A stretch of 64,000 nt of DNA, taken from contig JAAFJE010000005.1 in NCBI GenBank assembly GCA_013298025.1, positions 185,668 to 249,667 of the forward strand, given 5' to 3'. The notes under the pieces are model-generated. The model was not told the origin of the DNA. It did not search any database and saw only the letters and a list, made by a program, of their open reading frames with translations. Positions 44,534 through 53,730 of this stretch are shown here, in pieces. The stretch comes from Cytophagales bacterium. GTDB taxonomy: Bacteria > Bacteroidota > Bacteroidia > Cytophagales > Spirosomataceae. The translations under genes were made by a program, and so were the position numbers. The first letter of the stretch is position 1, and every line of letters begins with the position of its first letter.

Positions 44534-44932
44534 ATGAAAAAATTATTTTTCTTTTTCGCATTTGTTCTGTGTGCAACTTTTGCAAATGCACAAGGCGTTA
44601 TTACATTCGATAAGAATATCACAACGCATGATTTTGGTAAAATAGAAGAAGGCACGGTAGCCTCTTATACCTTCCATTTTACTAATACAGGTACTGCTCC
44701 TGTTGTAATTTCTAGTGCACAGCCCTCTTGTGGCTGTACAACACCAGACTGGACTAAAGAACCTGTATTGCAAGGTAAACCTGGCTTTGTAACGGCTTCT
44801 TTCAACTCTACTGGTCGCCCAGGTGTATTCAGCAAAACTGTTACGGTTGTAAGTAATTCAGAAACGCCAACTATCACTTTGACAATCAAAGGTGAAGTTG
44901 TGCCAAAACCTGCTAAAAAATCAACTGAGTAG
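44534..44932 (+). CDS. DUF1573 domain protein, secreted
   Basis: The 132-residue protein has a clear signal peptide (MKKLFFFFAFVLCATFANAQ) and one DUF1573 domain, an Ig-like fold common in Bacteroidota. The domain signatures are HDFGKIEEGTVASYTFHFTN and SAQPSCGCTTPDWTKEP, with the CGC cysteine pair, and ending in LTIKGEV. The molecular function is not known; it is thought to be an envelope protein. It is a single gene with its own promoter and terminator. Confidence 0.93.
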   Translation: MKKLFFFFAFVLCATFANAQGVITFDKNITTHDFGKIEEGTVASYTFHFTNTGTAPVVISSAQPSCGCTTPDWTKEPVLQGKPGFVTASFNSTGRPGVFSKTVTVVSNSETPTITLTIKGEVVPKPAKKSTE

Positions 44933-44957
44933 TTGAAGCTCAACGATATTTTTTTCT

Positions 44958-44988
44958 AAGGGACATTCTCAGGAGTGTCCTTTTTTAT
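44958..44988 (+). terminator. Terminator after the DUF1573 gene
   Basis: AAGGGACA and TGTCCTTT form a short stem around 10 bases, followed by a run of T residues. It lies about 25 bases after the stop codon. Confidence 0.75.
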
Positions 44989-45047
44989 TTGCATTTACGT
45001 AGGAAATATACAAAGCTTTGAGATATTTTTCAAAAAATTTCTTGATT

Positions 45048-46973
45048 TTATCCTAAACGATACCGTTGCTTGATTCTAATCCCCATCTGAAAACCAACCC
45101 ATAAGGTAAAGGTATCAGTAGAACGCAGGGGTTGATAAGAAGGAATGTTGCGAAAGGGTTTGCCGTTCCAATACGACGATTTGGTTACGTCAATGCTCAG
45201 GGCTTTGATAGAAGGCCCAAACGTTAGGCTAGAGTTGCGTGCCAGAAATTTTTCAAAACCAATGTCTAGCCGAAGTAGCCAACCTTGGTTGATGCCTGCA
45301 ATGCCGTCGTATTCAACAAGGGCGTTGCTTACCAAGTCGGTGTTCATCATCCAATTGTTATTGAGCCTGTAGGCACGCCCGATGCCGTAGCCAATATTAA
45401 ACATTTCGTAGGTTCGTACAAAGTTGTAGCCCAACGTAAGTACATTATAGAATTGCTGTACGCCTGTTTTGAAGGTAAAATTTGCCGAGCGGTTTTCGTC
45501 AATAGCCAGTTCTAAACGCTTAAAACCGTTGCCTCGGCCCACAAAACTCAAAAAACCAATGGGTATGGTTTCTGTAGAGTCGGCAAAGTTGAGTAGCCCG
45601 ATTTGTCGGCCTTTTTTCCCAATTTTATGGGCATAGTTTATCATGCCTACTTGCCATCCTTGGGCGGTTTTGAGGGTGACATTCATGACAAGTGCCATTT
45701 GCAAACCTTTATCAATGCGTTTGGTAAAGTTTACGGCTGTGGCCATTTGTAACCCTTGTAGTTCTTGGTGCGTAATATTAAAAAGCCCTGCGGCTTGTAC
45801 ACCTTTAAAGCCTTTCCATGTGTGGTTCCAGCCACCAGCCAAAGCTACGCCGTCGGTACGCCCTAAAGTTGTGTTAAAAACACCTGCTACTTGTACACCA
45901 TTGACGTGTTTTCCAACAATATTCCCTACACCAGCCAATTGAAAACCAAGCATATTGCGTCTTACGCCATTGAGTACGCCTCCAAATTCCATTCGCCGAA
46001 CACCAGCCGAATAGCCCATGACGATATTGAGCGAGAGGTCGTTTTCGATACTACCCGATAAAAGTTTGTTTGTTCCTAAAAAGGGGAAAAGTGATACCTG
46101 AAAAGGGCGTACCAAGGTGTCTTGCACGTTTTGGGCGTGAATACGCTGTGCTTGGCGTACCATGATTTTATCGAAACTATTTTTAAGCTTAGTCCAAAGG
46201 TTGCCTTTATATAAACTATCGTTGGAGTTATCGGTAAAAATTCCTTTATCGCCAGCCGTATTTTCGTATTCGTCTAGTAGCAAAGGGGCAGGCGTATAAC
46301 GTGGCCTTGTAGCTTGACGGATTGCCGAAGAATCGACCAATAGGAAAAAAGGCGAGTTGTCTTCGGAAGGAAAAACAGGCTTTTGTTTTTCTTTTTCAGG
46401 TAACAATAGCCAATCTTTGGTAATGCTTTCGGCTTCTTTTATCCAAAGAGATTGTTGTCTATAGCCCGGTTTTGAAACAGTAATTTTAAAGGGAAGTTGG
46501 GGTGACGTAATTTTTAAACGATAAAAACCTGTAGCTGATGAAATCGCCGATGCCAACGATTTTTTTTCGTAAATACTCACGTTTGCCAAGCGTTGTTCGG
46601 TATTGGCATCGGTAATATACCCAGAAATGAAAATGGTTTTGTATATAGGGACTTCTACTTTTATCAGAATAATATAGTTTCCTTGTATTTTGTATTGAAT
46701 ATTATCTCTAAACAACAAGGCTAATGCTTCTCGTAAAGGTCTGTTGATGAGGTTTATATCTACGGTTTTTCGGTCGTCTATGGCACTGGCATTGTAGGCA
46801 AAAGAGCAGTTGGTTTGTTTGGTGATACTTTCGAGTACCACAGCGAGGCGTTCGTCGGTAAAGCGTAGCGTAACAGGACGAGCGAGTACATTTTGGGCAA
46901 TGATAGGCACGTGACAAGCAATCAAACATCCTATGATTCCTAGCGATATGGCTACTCGTAAACGCTGCGTCAT
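45048..46973 (-). CDS. STN and carboxypeptidase-regulatory domain protein with C-terminal surface repeats
   Basis: The 641-residue protein has a signal peptide (1 to about 27), an STN domain (about 33-102, starting VTLRFTDERLAVVLESITKQ) as in secretins and FecA-type receptors, and a carboxypeptidase-regulatory-like domain (about 115-195, ISGYITDANTEQRL). It lacks a TonB plug and the usual large barrel. From about 335 there are about eight short tandem repeats of the form GVQVAGVFN, GLQMATAVN, GWQVGMINY, then a beta-rich end. The repeats resemble the LA_2272-type surface repeat (from memory). It follows a sigma/FecR pair and should be the outer-membrane partner that signals through its STN domain. 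Confidence 0.8.
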   Translation of the reverse strand: MTQRLRVAISLGIIGCLIACHVPIIAQNVLARPVTLRFTDERLAVVLESITKQTNCSFAYNASAIDDRKTVDINLINRPLREALALLFRDNIQYKIQGNYIILIKVEVPIYKTIFISGYITDANTEQRLANVSIYEKKSLASAISSATGFYRLKITSPQLPFKITVSKPGYRQQSLWIKEAESITKDWLLLPEKEKQKPVFPSEDNSPFFLLVDSSAIRQATRPRYTPAPLLLDEYENTAGDKGIFTDNSNDSLYKGNLWTKLKNSFDKIMVRQAQRIHAQNVQDTLVRPFQVSLFPFLGTNKLLSGSIENDLSLNIVMGYSAGVRRMEFGGVLNGVRRNMLGFQLAGVGNIVGKHVNGVQVAGVFNTTLGRTDGVALAGGWNHTWKGFKGVQAAGLFNITHQELQGLQMATAVNFTKRIDKGLQMALVMNVTLKTAQGWQVGMINYAHKIGKKGRQIGLLNFADSTETIPIGFLSFVGRGNGFKRLELAIDENRSANFTFKTGVQQFYNVLTLGYNFVRTYEMFNIGYGIGRAYRLNNNWMMNTDLVSNALVEYDGIAGINQGWLLRLDIGFEKFLARNSSLTFGPSIKALSIDVTKSSYWNGKPFRNIPSYQPLRSTDTFTLWVGFQMGIRIKQRYRLG

Positions 46974-47031
46974 GAAATAACTCCTTACTTTACTTGAAAA
47001 TTTAGGCGAAAGTTACAGAAAAAAGTCGATT

Positions 47032-48060
47032 TTACAGACATCCATTGCCATTAAGTACATACTCTTTGCCTTTCATTTTCAACTTAAAACCAAAGGTTTG
47101 TACAATGACCTGCACGATGTTCTCTAGCTTTTCTTCCTCAAAAGTAGCGGTAAGCTTACAGGTACTCATGGCAGAATTTTCAAGCGTAATTTTTTGCCCA
47201 TAAGTTTCCGATAGCACGTGCACTACTTCGTTGAGCGGTGTATTGTCGAACACAAACTTTTGGGTTTGGTAAGCAATCGTATTTTCGTCGGGATGGTCGA
47301 GTAGCTTTAGCGTTTCACCAACAGTTTGAGCTTGCTGTCCGGGGGTTAAAGTAATAGAAGCTTGTTTTTGTGAAAATTGTACTTTTCCTGTTTTGACAAA
47401 CACCGATACACTAGCATCATAAGCCTTTACATTAAACGACGTGCCTAATACCTTTACGTCGGTTTGTTGGGCATGAATAATAAACGGATGTGCTGCGTCG
47501 TGTGCTACATCGAAGAATGCCTCTCCAGTAAGCGAAATTTCACGGGTATTGCCAGTAAATTGAGCAGGGAATTGTAGGCGAGAGTTTTTATTTAACCAAA
47601 CTTTTGTACCGTCTGGTAACGTTTTTTGAAGCTTCTGATTGGTGCTTTGAGCAGTAAGCATGGCTACTTCTTCCGAAGAGGAGGACGAAAACCAGAAAAT
47701 ACTCGCCACAACCAAGGCGATTCCAGCCGCCATACTGCCAAGCAAAGGCCAAAGACGAACCTTCGAGCGAACAGGGCGAAGAGGTTCGATGGCAACGGCT
47801 GTTTCCTTGAAAGTCACAGGTGCCGAAGATTCATTGCTATGTATTTGCGTTTTTACTTTCGACCAAGCGGCTTCTACATCTACGGTTTGTTTATGTTGAA
47901 ACGCAGTGGTAGTATCCCAAATCAATTTTGATTGGTCGAGCAAGGTATCGGCTTCATCCGTTTCGTTGAGCATAGCCTTGAGTAGCTCGTGGTCATCCTC
48001 CGAGTTTTCTTCAGCCAAATACTTTGCCAGTAGTTCTTCTATCGTATAGTTATTACTCAT
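47032..48060 (-). CDS. FecR-family anti-sigma factor
   Basis: FecR proteins cross the inner membrane, hold the partner ECF sigma factor, and receive a signal in the periplasm from the STN domain of an outer-membrane protein. The 342-residue protein has a cytoplasmic N-terminal part (about 1-100) and one membrane segment (about 105-125, LLGSMAAGIALVVASIFWF). The FecR domain (about 140-240) has LPDGTKVWLNKNSRLQFP and GEAFFDVAHDAAHPFIIHA, and a C-terminal DUF4974-type domain has FVFDNTPLNEVVHVLSETYG. It lies between the sigma gene (42 bases) and the STN-domain protein (58 bases), all in one direction. Confidence 0.94.
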   Translation of the reverse strand: MSNNYTIEELLAKYLAEENSEDDHELLKAMLNETDEADTLLDQSKLIWDTTTAFQHKQTVDVEAAWSKVKTQIHSNESSAPVTFKETAVAIEPLRPVRSKVRLWPLLGSMAAGIALVVASIFWFSSSSSEEVAMLTAQSTNQKLQKTLPDGTKVWLNKNSRLQFPAQFTGNTREISLTGEAFFDVAHDAAHPFIIHAQQTDVKVLGTSFNVKAYDASVSVFVKTGKVQFSQKQASITLTPGQQAQTVGETLKLLDHPDENTIAYQTQKFVFDNTPLNEVVHVLSETYGQKITLENSAMSTCKLTATFEEEKLENIVQVIVQTFGFKLKMKGKEYVLNGNGCL

Positions 48061-48102
48061 GTTGTTGCTAAAACCAATAGCTATGTCGATTAGTGGTTGA
48101 AA

Positions 48103-48678
48103 TTAAAACCATCCTATCAAAAGCATCGCAAGCAAAGGCAAATACTCTGCCAGTTCTGTTCTTAGGATTTTGAGGGCTTTCCCAATTTGGTTTTCGACAG
48201 TTTTGATGGATAAATTTAATTGGTCGGCAATTTCTTGGTATTTCAGTTCTTCAAATCTACTCATTCTAAAAATCAATTTACATTGCTCAGGCAGTTTTTC
48301 AATGGCGGCGGCGATGCGTTGCTCTAGTTCGCTTTTATACAACTCGTCGGTTGCCGAACCATGATTTAACGTCAAGAAATCGCCTACGTGCTGCCGGTAT
48401 GTATCTTGGATTTTTAGGTGTTTTATACGGTTCAAACAGGTGTTATGAACGGCCCTATACAAATAGGATTTGAGCGATACGGTGATTTCTATTTCAGCCC
48501 GCTGCTCCCATAATTTTGTAAAGATACTCTGCACTATTTCTTCGGCATCGTCCATGTCTTTCAATAGACCAAACCCATAGTTACAAAGTGCCTGATAGTA
48601 TTTCCGAAAAACGACCTCGAAAACACGCTCATTGCCTTGTTGGATGGCTAGTAAAATATCTGCGTCTGTAAGTTGCAA
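48103..48678 (-). CDS. ECF RNA polymerase sigma factor, FecI-like
   Basis: The 191-residue protein has sigma region 2 (about 20-90, FRKYYQALCNYGFGLLKDMD and AEEIVQSIFTKLWE for -10 recognition) and region 4 (about 120-175, LPEQCKLIFRMSRFEELKYQ and EIADQLNLSIKTVENQIGKA, a helix-turn-helix for -35 recognition). It heads the sigma/FecR/STN operon and should drive it when the outer-membrane partner is activated. The C-terminal hydrophobic end LPLLAMLLIGWF is a little unusual but seen in Bacteroidota members. Confidence 0.95.
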   Translation of the reverse strand: MQLTDADILLAIQQGNERVFEVVFRKYYQALCNYGFGLLKDMDDAEEIVQSIFTKLWEQRAEIEITVSLKSYLYRAVHNTCLNRIKHLKIQDTYRQHVGDFLTLNHGSATDELYKSELEQRIAAAIEKLPEQCKLIFRMSRFEELKYQEIADQLNLSIKTVENQIGKALKILRTELAEYLPLLAMLLIGWF

Positions 48679-49170
48679 TCGATTAGAGATTTGTGGCGTT
48701 ATACAAATTGGTTACGAAGCACAAGCCTTTGAGCTTTATACATTTCCACAAAAATACCATACATAAGCGATATTTGCCCGAAAAATCGGTAAGCGGTTGC
48801 AAAAACGTATAAATGGATATATCCTCGTAAAGATACCGTGCATTGTAACGGTGCAACTGTCTTGTTGTATCCAAGACAACCGTGGGCAAATTTACCCCTA
48901 TTAAGACGTAATTTTTATATGATTTTATGAGAAGATAAAAAGCTATGGGTAAATATAAGAAGTTTTTTTGGAATTGTAGCGTAGAGAAATCGTGGCTCAA
49001 CAGGATTTTTACAAACTTCGATACAAAATAAATTCATTATCAAAACATTATAATCAATGTAGGCTTCCAGACAAGGATTGTACCGTAAATGAATAAAACC
49101 AAAGATGAAACGTGTAATCTGCACGCTTTTCATCCTTGGTTTTATTTAAAAAAATGCGAATATATGTGCC
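48679..49170. other. Intergenic region between two sigma systems
   Basis: Minus-strand frames here have no recognisable features and are probably chance. The only clear element is the long stem-loop at 49092-49147. The promoter of the FecI-like gene should be in the first 150 bases, but I see no exact TAnnTTTG match. Confidence 0.55.
49092..49147 (-). terminator. Long stem-loop downstream of the RskA-like gene
   Basis: AATAAAACCAAAGATGAAA and TTTCATCCTTGGTTTTATT pair with one mismatch around a 17-base loop that itself contains GCGTGCAG-like complementarity. The A and T tracts fit a terminator in both directions. It lies 24 bases beyond the anti-sigma stop. Confidence 0.75.
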
Positions 49171-49956
49171 TTAAATATGCTTGACGAAGCCCATAACATA
49201 GATTTGTCCTTTCGGGCCAGTGGCTGTGCTACTGCCACCTTTGGGTTCGAGCGAAATGGCAAAGGCCATTGCTTGCTGGAAGGATTTCATCAAACTGGGG
49301 CTATCGAGCGTGTCAATCAAGCCCGCATCGATGGGTTTTCCTTCTACAATCGCCCATAATTGGTATTGTTGGGTGGCCGAAGGCTGCGGTAAGTGCAAGG
49401 TCGAAAGGAGTACTTCTTGGGTTTGGGTATTCCAGTACACGACGGCTTTGGCTTGTGGGGCAATGGTTTGCCCTTGTAAAATAATTTTTTCGGTAGAAGG
49501 ATGTTCTACTAAGGCCAACTGCTGTTGGTAATTGGCTTTGGTAGCTGCGAGTTGTTGCTTTTCTGATTCGAGTGCCAACACTTGGTCTGATGAGGTCTGC
49601 CAACGGTAAAACAGCACGACGTTGGCTACCAAACTCATGGCCAGCAATACCCATACGGCAGCATACCGAAAACTGTTGTTTGACGATGGAACAAAAATAA
49701 TATTGCTTGTGGCTTCGGCATCTTCTGTAGCTAGGTCGTCTAGCACGTGTAGCACTCGTTCTTTTAGTTCTACAGGTGGTTGGCACGCAAACTGCGACGC
49801 ATACATTTCAAGTGAGTGTCGAATGGCGTTGATTTCTTCTTCGATAAGGGGGTATTGTTTTGCTAAGTTTTCTACCTCGACGGTTTCGTTGGCATTGGTA
49901 TGCCCCAACACATAGCTTTCTAAAATACCCGATTCTATATATGCTTGGATATTCAT
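49171..49956 (-). CDS. RskA-type anti-sigma factor
   Basis: The 261-residue protein resembles anti-sigma-K factor RskA. The N-terminal cytoplasmic anti-sigma domain (about 1-95) starts MNIQAYIESGILESYVLGHT. One membrane segment follows (about 97-115, YAAVWVLLAMSLVANVVLFY), then a coiled-coil-like linker (LALESEKQQLAATKANYQQQ) and the periplasmic RskA domain (about 165-261) with YQLWAIVEGKPIDAGLID and FAISLEPKGGSSTATGP. It should bind the ECF sigma factor encoded 152 bases upstream and release it on proteolysis. The periplasmic stimulus is unknown. Confidence 0.93.
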   Translation of the reverse strand: MNIQAYIESGILESYVLGHTNANETVEVENLAKQYPLIEEEINAIRHSLEMYASQFACQPPVELKERVLHVLDDLATEDAEATSNIIFVPSSNNSFRYAAVWVLLAMSLVANVVLFYRWQTSSDQVLALESEKQQLAATKANYQQQLALVEHPSTEKIILQGQTIAPQAKAVVYWNTQTQEVLLSTLHLPQPSATQQYQLWAIVEGKPIDAGLIDTLDSPSLMKSFQQAMAFAISLEPKGGSSTATGPKGQIYVMGFVKHI

Positions 49957-50108
49957 TTGATTAATATTTTATACAGTGGATGTTGTATTGCTTCCATAAA
50001 TTCTGAATAACTTTTTTCTATAAGCAAGAGGATTTTTTGATGATTTAAAATCAGTGCATCACAAGGGGGAGGTTTTCCTCCTCAGCTAAAGCCCTTTGCT
50101 CACAAGGC

Positions 50109-50657
50109 TTATTTGATGTATTTTCTCAAAAAAGTAATCGCTGCCTTTACACGTGTTTTTACTGTGCCGAGCGGAATACCATACTCTTTTGACACCTCTT
50201 CTTGGGTATAGCCTTTGAAGTACAACAAGTCGATGACCTGTTTTTGTTCGGGCTTGAGTTGTTCTACTACCTTCGACAAGCCCATTGCATCGACCTCCAA
50301 TTCGCTTCCGCCTTGGCTATCAATAACATGAATGTGGGCATCGAGGTCTTGGTTTCGTTGGGTATTTTGAAACTCCTGCGACCGCAATTTGTCGATGGCT
50401 GTATTGCGTGCCACGTTCAAAATCCAAGTAAACAAAGCTCCTTTGGAGGTATCGTATCCCTCAATATTTTTCCATATTTTTACAAAAGCATCCTGCATTA
50501 CGTCGGCTGCTACTTCTTCTGAACGCACAATTTTGATAATTACGCCATAAAGTGCCGCCGAATAATTATCGTACAGGATAGAAAAGCCCCGTTGGTCTTT
50601 ATTTTTCAATAAAGTTACCAGCGATTCTTCTGCTATAACCGTTTTCCTTTTCGACAT
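50109..50657 (-). CDS. ECF sigma factor, SigK-like
   Basis: The 182-residue protein has sigma region 2 (YSAALYGVIIKIVRSEEVAA, DVMQDAFVKIWKNIEGYD) and region 4 (EQKQVIDLLYFKGYTQEEVS, EYGIPLGTVKTRVKAAITFL). The LPLGTVKTR-type recognition helix and the adjacent RskA-like gene place it in the SigK/RskA group. The pair is in one direction with a 152-base gap that includes a short GGGGAGG/CCTCC hairpin. It differs clearly from the FecI-like factor at 48.1 kb, so two independent envelope signalling systems lie side by side. Confidence 0.95.
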   Translation of the reverse strand: MSKRKTVIAEESLVTLLKNKDQRGFSILYDNYSAALYGVIIKIVRSEEVAADVMQDAFVKIWKNIEGYDTSKGALFTWILNVARNTAIDKLRSQEFQNTQRNQDLDAHIHVIDSQGGSELEVDAMGLSKVVEQLKPEQKQVIDLLYFKGYTQEEVSKEYGIPLGTVKTRVKAAITFLRKYIK

Positions 50658-51239
50658 AAGTGGGTTTTTTAGAGAATAATGGGTATGAATAATAGCAAGT
50701 TTTTTATGTAAGGAATAAAGATGTTATGCGTACAGCTCATCAATACTTTTCTGTCGTCTAAGACAACAAAGTTTGCGTTTAGGTTGTTTGTACCCTATTT
50801 TTTATCGAAAATGATTAGACAAAAAAGGGATAGCATACAGCCATTTGATTGATGATAATGTTTGGCTTTGATAGAGGTAACAAGATGATTTTATGAATCG
50901 GAGAAAAGAAAGGACTTCCTACGTAGAAAGTCCTTTACGAATTACCCATTATTAAACCACACCTAATTAAATTGGTGAAAACCAAGGATGTGCTTTGTTT
51001 TCTCCAAGTGCCAGCAGGCAGGTGCTATGGGTATTTCGGGTGTATTGCTTTTCTATAAACAGATGTACGCAAAAATGAAATTGTTGGATTGCCTCTTTGT
51101 CATAATTTCCCAAGAATCTGTGGCTGTAGCCATAAAAACCCATAAAAAAGCTTTAGTCAGACAAATGTTTTAAGTAGATTTGGAAAAAATGTTTACTCGG
51201 AATTTTTATTTTTTCACATCAACTAAACTAGCATTGCCA
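50658..51239. other. Intergenic region between divergent sigma factor and M20 genes
   Basis: The region contains a stem-loop at 50909-50936 (AAAGGACTT and AAGTCCTTT), which is not next to any gene end, and a promoter element at 51175-51182. A 61-codon plus-strand frame at 50988 shows no features and is not called. Confidence 0.55.
51175..51182 (+). promoter_or_regulatory. Candidate -7 promoter element for the M20 peptidase gene
   Basis: TAGATTTG matches TAnnTTTG. Transcription would start near 51189, after the upstream in-frame start at 51180, which supports the ATG at 51240 as the true start. The -33 region has TTTA rather than TTTG. Confidence 0.45.
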
Positions 51240-52703
51240 ATGAAAAAAATTATTTGGGCTGCCTGTATGCTTGCAAGTCTTAGCACATCGGCACAAAAGA
51301 AAAAAAGTGTAAGCTCTCCGCTCGAAACCGACAAACAGACGATTATCAGTAACCTCGACCATCGTTTCGACGAATATGCGGGCATTTCAAAGCAAATTTG
51401 GAATTTTGCCGAATTGGGCTACATGGAAGAAAAAAGTAGTGTGCTTTTACAAGAACAACTCAAAAAAGAAGGCTTTACAGTAGAAACGGGCATTGCAGGG
51501 ATTCCTACGGCATTTGTGGCAACTTATGGCACGGGCAAGCCCGTGGTAGGCATTTTGGGCGAATACGATGCCTTGCCTGGCTTGGCACAAGAAGCCACGC
51601 CTGAGTTGAAACCTATTGCTGGACAGCGAGGCGGACATGGCTGCGGACACAACCTTTTTGGTACGGCTTCGGTGGCGGCGGCTGTAGAAGTAAAAAATTG
51701 GTTGCAAAAAACAGGCAAATCGGGTACGGTTAAAATTTTTGGCTGCCCAGCCGAAGAAGGTGGCTCTGGCAAGGTATATATGGTGCGAGAAGGCTATTTC
51801 AACGATGTGGATGTGGTTTTGCATTGGCACCCAAGCTCGGCGAATGCCGCCGATGCCAGCACCTCGCTTGCCAATATCAATGCCAAATTTCGTTTCAAAG
51901 GCATTGCTGCCCATGCGGCGGCTTCGCCCGAAAGAGGCCGCTCGGCACTCGATGGCGTTGAAGCCATGAATTATATGGTAAACATGATGCGTGAGCATAT
52001 TCCGCAAGACACCCGCATTCATTATGTAATTACGAAAGGTGGCGAAGCTCCCAACGTAGTGCCAGCGTATGCCGAGGTGTATTATTATGCTCGTCATAAA
52101 GACCGTGCCATTTTACAGAGTATTTGGAAACGCATCGAAAATGCCGCCCAAGGTGCTGCCCAAGGTACCGGTACAAAGGTAGAATGGGAAGTGCTAGGGG
52201 GTGTCTATAATTTATTGCCTAATGTAACGTTAGCAAAAGTAGTACACGCCAACCTAAGCAAAGTAGGAGGCGTAGTATATAACGATACAGAAAAACAATT
52301 TGCCGAAAAAATTGCGGATACTTTTGGCGAACAAAAACAGCCTGTTACCAATGCCGCCCAAATCAAAAATTGGCAAGATGCGTCTGAAAGTGCTACCAGT
52401 AGCGGCTCAACCGACGTAGGCGACGTAAGTTGGGTTGTCCCTACTGTTGGGCTAGGCACAGCTACATGGGTGCCTGGAACATCGGCTCATAGCTGGCAAT
52501 CGACGGCTACAAGTGGGATGTCTATCGGACAAAAAGGAATGATTGTTGCCGCAAAAACCTTGGCCGTAACAGCCCTCGATTTGTACAGTGACCCCAGTAT
52601 TATTGAGCAAGCCAGAGTAGAATGGCAAAATAAAAGAGGGGCTAATTTTACTTATGAAGCCCTTTTAGGCAACCGTAAACCTGCCTTAGATTATAGAAAA
52701 TAA
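51240..52703 (+). CDS. Secreted M20-family amidohydrolase, AbgB-like
   Basis: The 487-residue zinc-dependent amidohydrolase is exported: it starts MKKIIWAACMLASLSTSAQ, a signal peptide. The catalytic domain shows GEYDALPGL, GGHGCGHNLFGTAS (metal-binding His and the following region) and CPAEEGGSGKVYM with the catalytic-type Glu pair. A dimerisation domain insert (FRFKGIAAHAAASPERGRSA) follows, and a late STDVGDVSWVVPT. This pattern fits the aminobenzoyl-glutamate utilisation B branch, which cleaves amide-linked amino acids; the real substrate is unknown. The longer frame from 51180 was rejected because it buries the signal peptide. A terminator follows. Confidence 0.9.
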   Translation: MKKIIWAACMLASLSTSAQKKKSVSSPLETDKQTIISNLDHRFDEYAGISKQIWNFAELGYMEEKSSVLLQEQLKKEGFTVETGIAGIPTAFVATYGTGKPVVGILGEYDALPGLAQEATPELKPIAGQRGGHGCGHNLFGTASVAAAVEVKNWLQKTGKSGTVKIFGCPAEEGGSGKVYMVREGYFNDVDVVLHWHPSSANAADASTSLANINAKFRFKGIAAHAAASPERGRSALDGVEAMNYMVNMMREHIPQDTRIHYVITKGGEAPNVVPAYAEVYYYARHKDRAILQSIWKRIENAAQGAAQGTGTKVEWEVLGGVYNLLPNVTLAKVVHANLSKVGGVVYNDTEKQFAEKIADTFGEQKQPVTNAAQIKNWQDASESATSSGSTDVGDVSWVVPTVGLGTATWVPGTSAHSWQSTATSGMSIGQKGMIVAAKTLAVTALDLYSDPSIIEQARVEWQNKRGANFTYEALLGNRKPALDYRK

Positions 52704-52725
52704 AGACCGAAATCCTGATTTTTTG

Positions 52726-52762
52726 ATGGCGGATTGATAGCCTATTTTTATAAATCCGCCAT
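52726..52762 (+). terminator. Terminator after the M20 gene
   Basis: ATGGCGGATT (52726-52735) pairs perfectly with AATCCGCCAT (52753-52762) around 17 bases, followed by a T-rich run. It lies about 22 bases after the stop codon. Confidence 0.75.
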
Positions 52763-52873
52763 TTTCTTTGTAGGATTTTAGAGAAATGAAACGCAATTTT
52801 GCAATAAGTATATTTGCTTACACCTTGGTTTGTACTACCGCTACTTTGTCTTACATTTTATCTTGATAATACC

Positions 52874-53638
52874 ATGAAAAAAACAATCTTCTTACTTTGT
52901 TGCTATTGGAACACAGCCTTACTTTTTGCCCAAAATGTTGTAAGCCCCGAAGAGCAAACACAAATTAAACAAGTAATAGCCGACGAAGCACAGGCTTTCT
53001 CGAACAAGCAGTACGAACAATGGACGGGCTTTTACCGCCAAACGCCACAGGTGTATTTTGCCACGGTAGAAAAAGGAAAAACCATCCAAAAAGAGGGTTG
53101 GGACAATCTTCAAGCATGGGCGAATACTTTTTTTCACGAAAAAAACACGCCTAAAGTTACCTACAAAAGGGATAATTTTAGCTTTAGAAAAGTAAACCCT
53201 ACGTACATTTGGGTGACGTTCGACCAAACCAAAACAAGCGATGCCAAAAAGGAAATAACCAAAGAATTGCGTATCGTAGAAATGATTAAAGGTGAATGGA
53301 AAATGGTGAATCGCACAGGATTTGTCGCTGGAAGTAATAGCAATACCGAAGCTGAAGCCACTCCAAAATTGAGTAAAACCGATACAAAAGAAGAGAAAAA
53401 AGGCACTACAACCGCCAAAGAAACGCCCAAATCGAAAACCAATGCCGAGGCAACTCCCGAAGAGCACAAGAAGGAGAAAAAGGAAAAAACGACAAGCAGT
53501 ACGCCTACCAACGAACCCAAAAATTCGAGCAAAGAACCAACGACTACCAAAGATAAAAAAGCAAAAACTACAGAGCCTAGTTCGTCGGAAGCCGCAAGCA
53601 AACCAACCGCCGAAAAGCCGAAAAAGTTTTTTGATTAG
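52874..53638 (+). CDS. Secreted NTF2-like protein with a Lys/Thr-rich tail
   Basis: The 254-residue product has a signal peptide (MKKTIFLLCCYWNTALLFAQ). Residues about 25-150 resemble the NTF2/SnoaL-like fold used in small secreted proteins: EEQTQIKQVIADEAQAFSNK, then YEQWTGFYRQ and a late VEMIKGEWKMVNRTGFV. The last 95 residues are low complexity, rich in Lys, Thr, Glu, Ser and Pro, and should be disordered. I used the ATG at 52874; the longer frame from 52814 does not fit a signal peptide. Function unknown. It shares a bidirectional terminator with metX. Confidence 0.78.
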   Translation: MKKTIFLLCCYWNTALLFAQNVVSPEEQTQIKQVIADEAQAFSNKQYEQWTGFYRQTPQVYFATVEKGKTIQKEGWDNLQAWANTFFHEKNTPKVTYKRDNFSFRKVNPTYIWVTFDQTKTSDAKKEITKELRIVEMIKGEWKMVNRTGFVAGSNSNTEAEATPKLSKTDTKEEKKGTTTAKETPKSKTNAEATPEEHKKEKKEKTTSSTPTNEPKNSSKEPTTTKDKKAKTTEPSSSEAASKPTAEKPKKFFD

Positions 53639-53646
53639 ACTATGAC

Positions 53647-53686
53647 AAGGAAAAAATCCACTCATACGCGAGTGGATTTTTTCCTT
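53647..53686. terminator. Bidirectional terminator between the NTF2-like gene and metX
   Basis: A perfect 17-bp stem (AAGGAAAAAATCCACTC with GAGTGGATTTTTTCCTT) encloses 6 bases. The A and T tracts let it work on both strands for the two converging genes. Confidence 0.88.
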
Positions 53687-53730
53687 TATTTGCTTTACAA
53701 GTACAAAGCATCCAAAATTGGGCTGTAGTA

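Noticed and set aside
48683..49133. Two short minus-strand frames between the sigma systems
   Set aside because: They overlap each other and a terminator and have no recognisable features.
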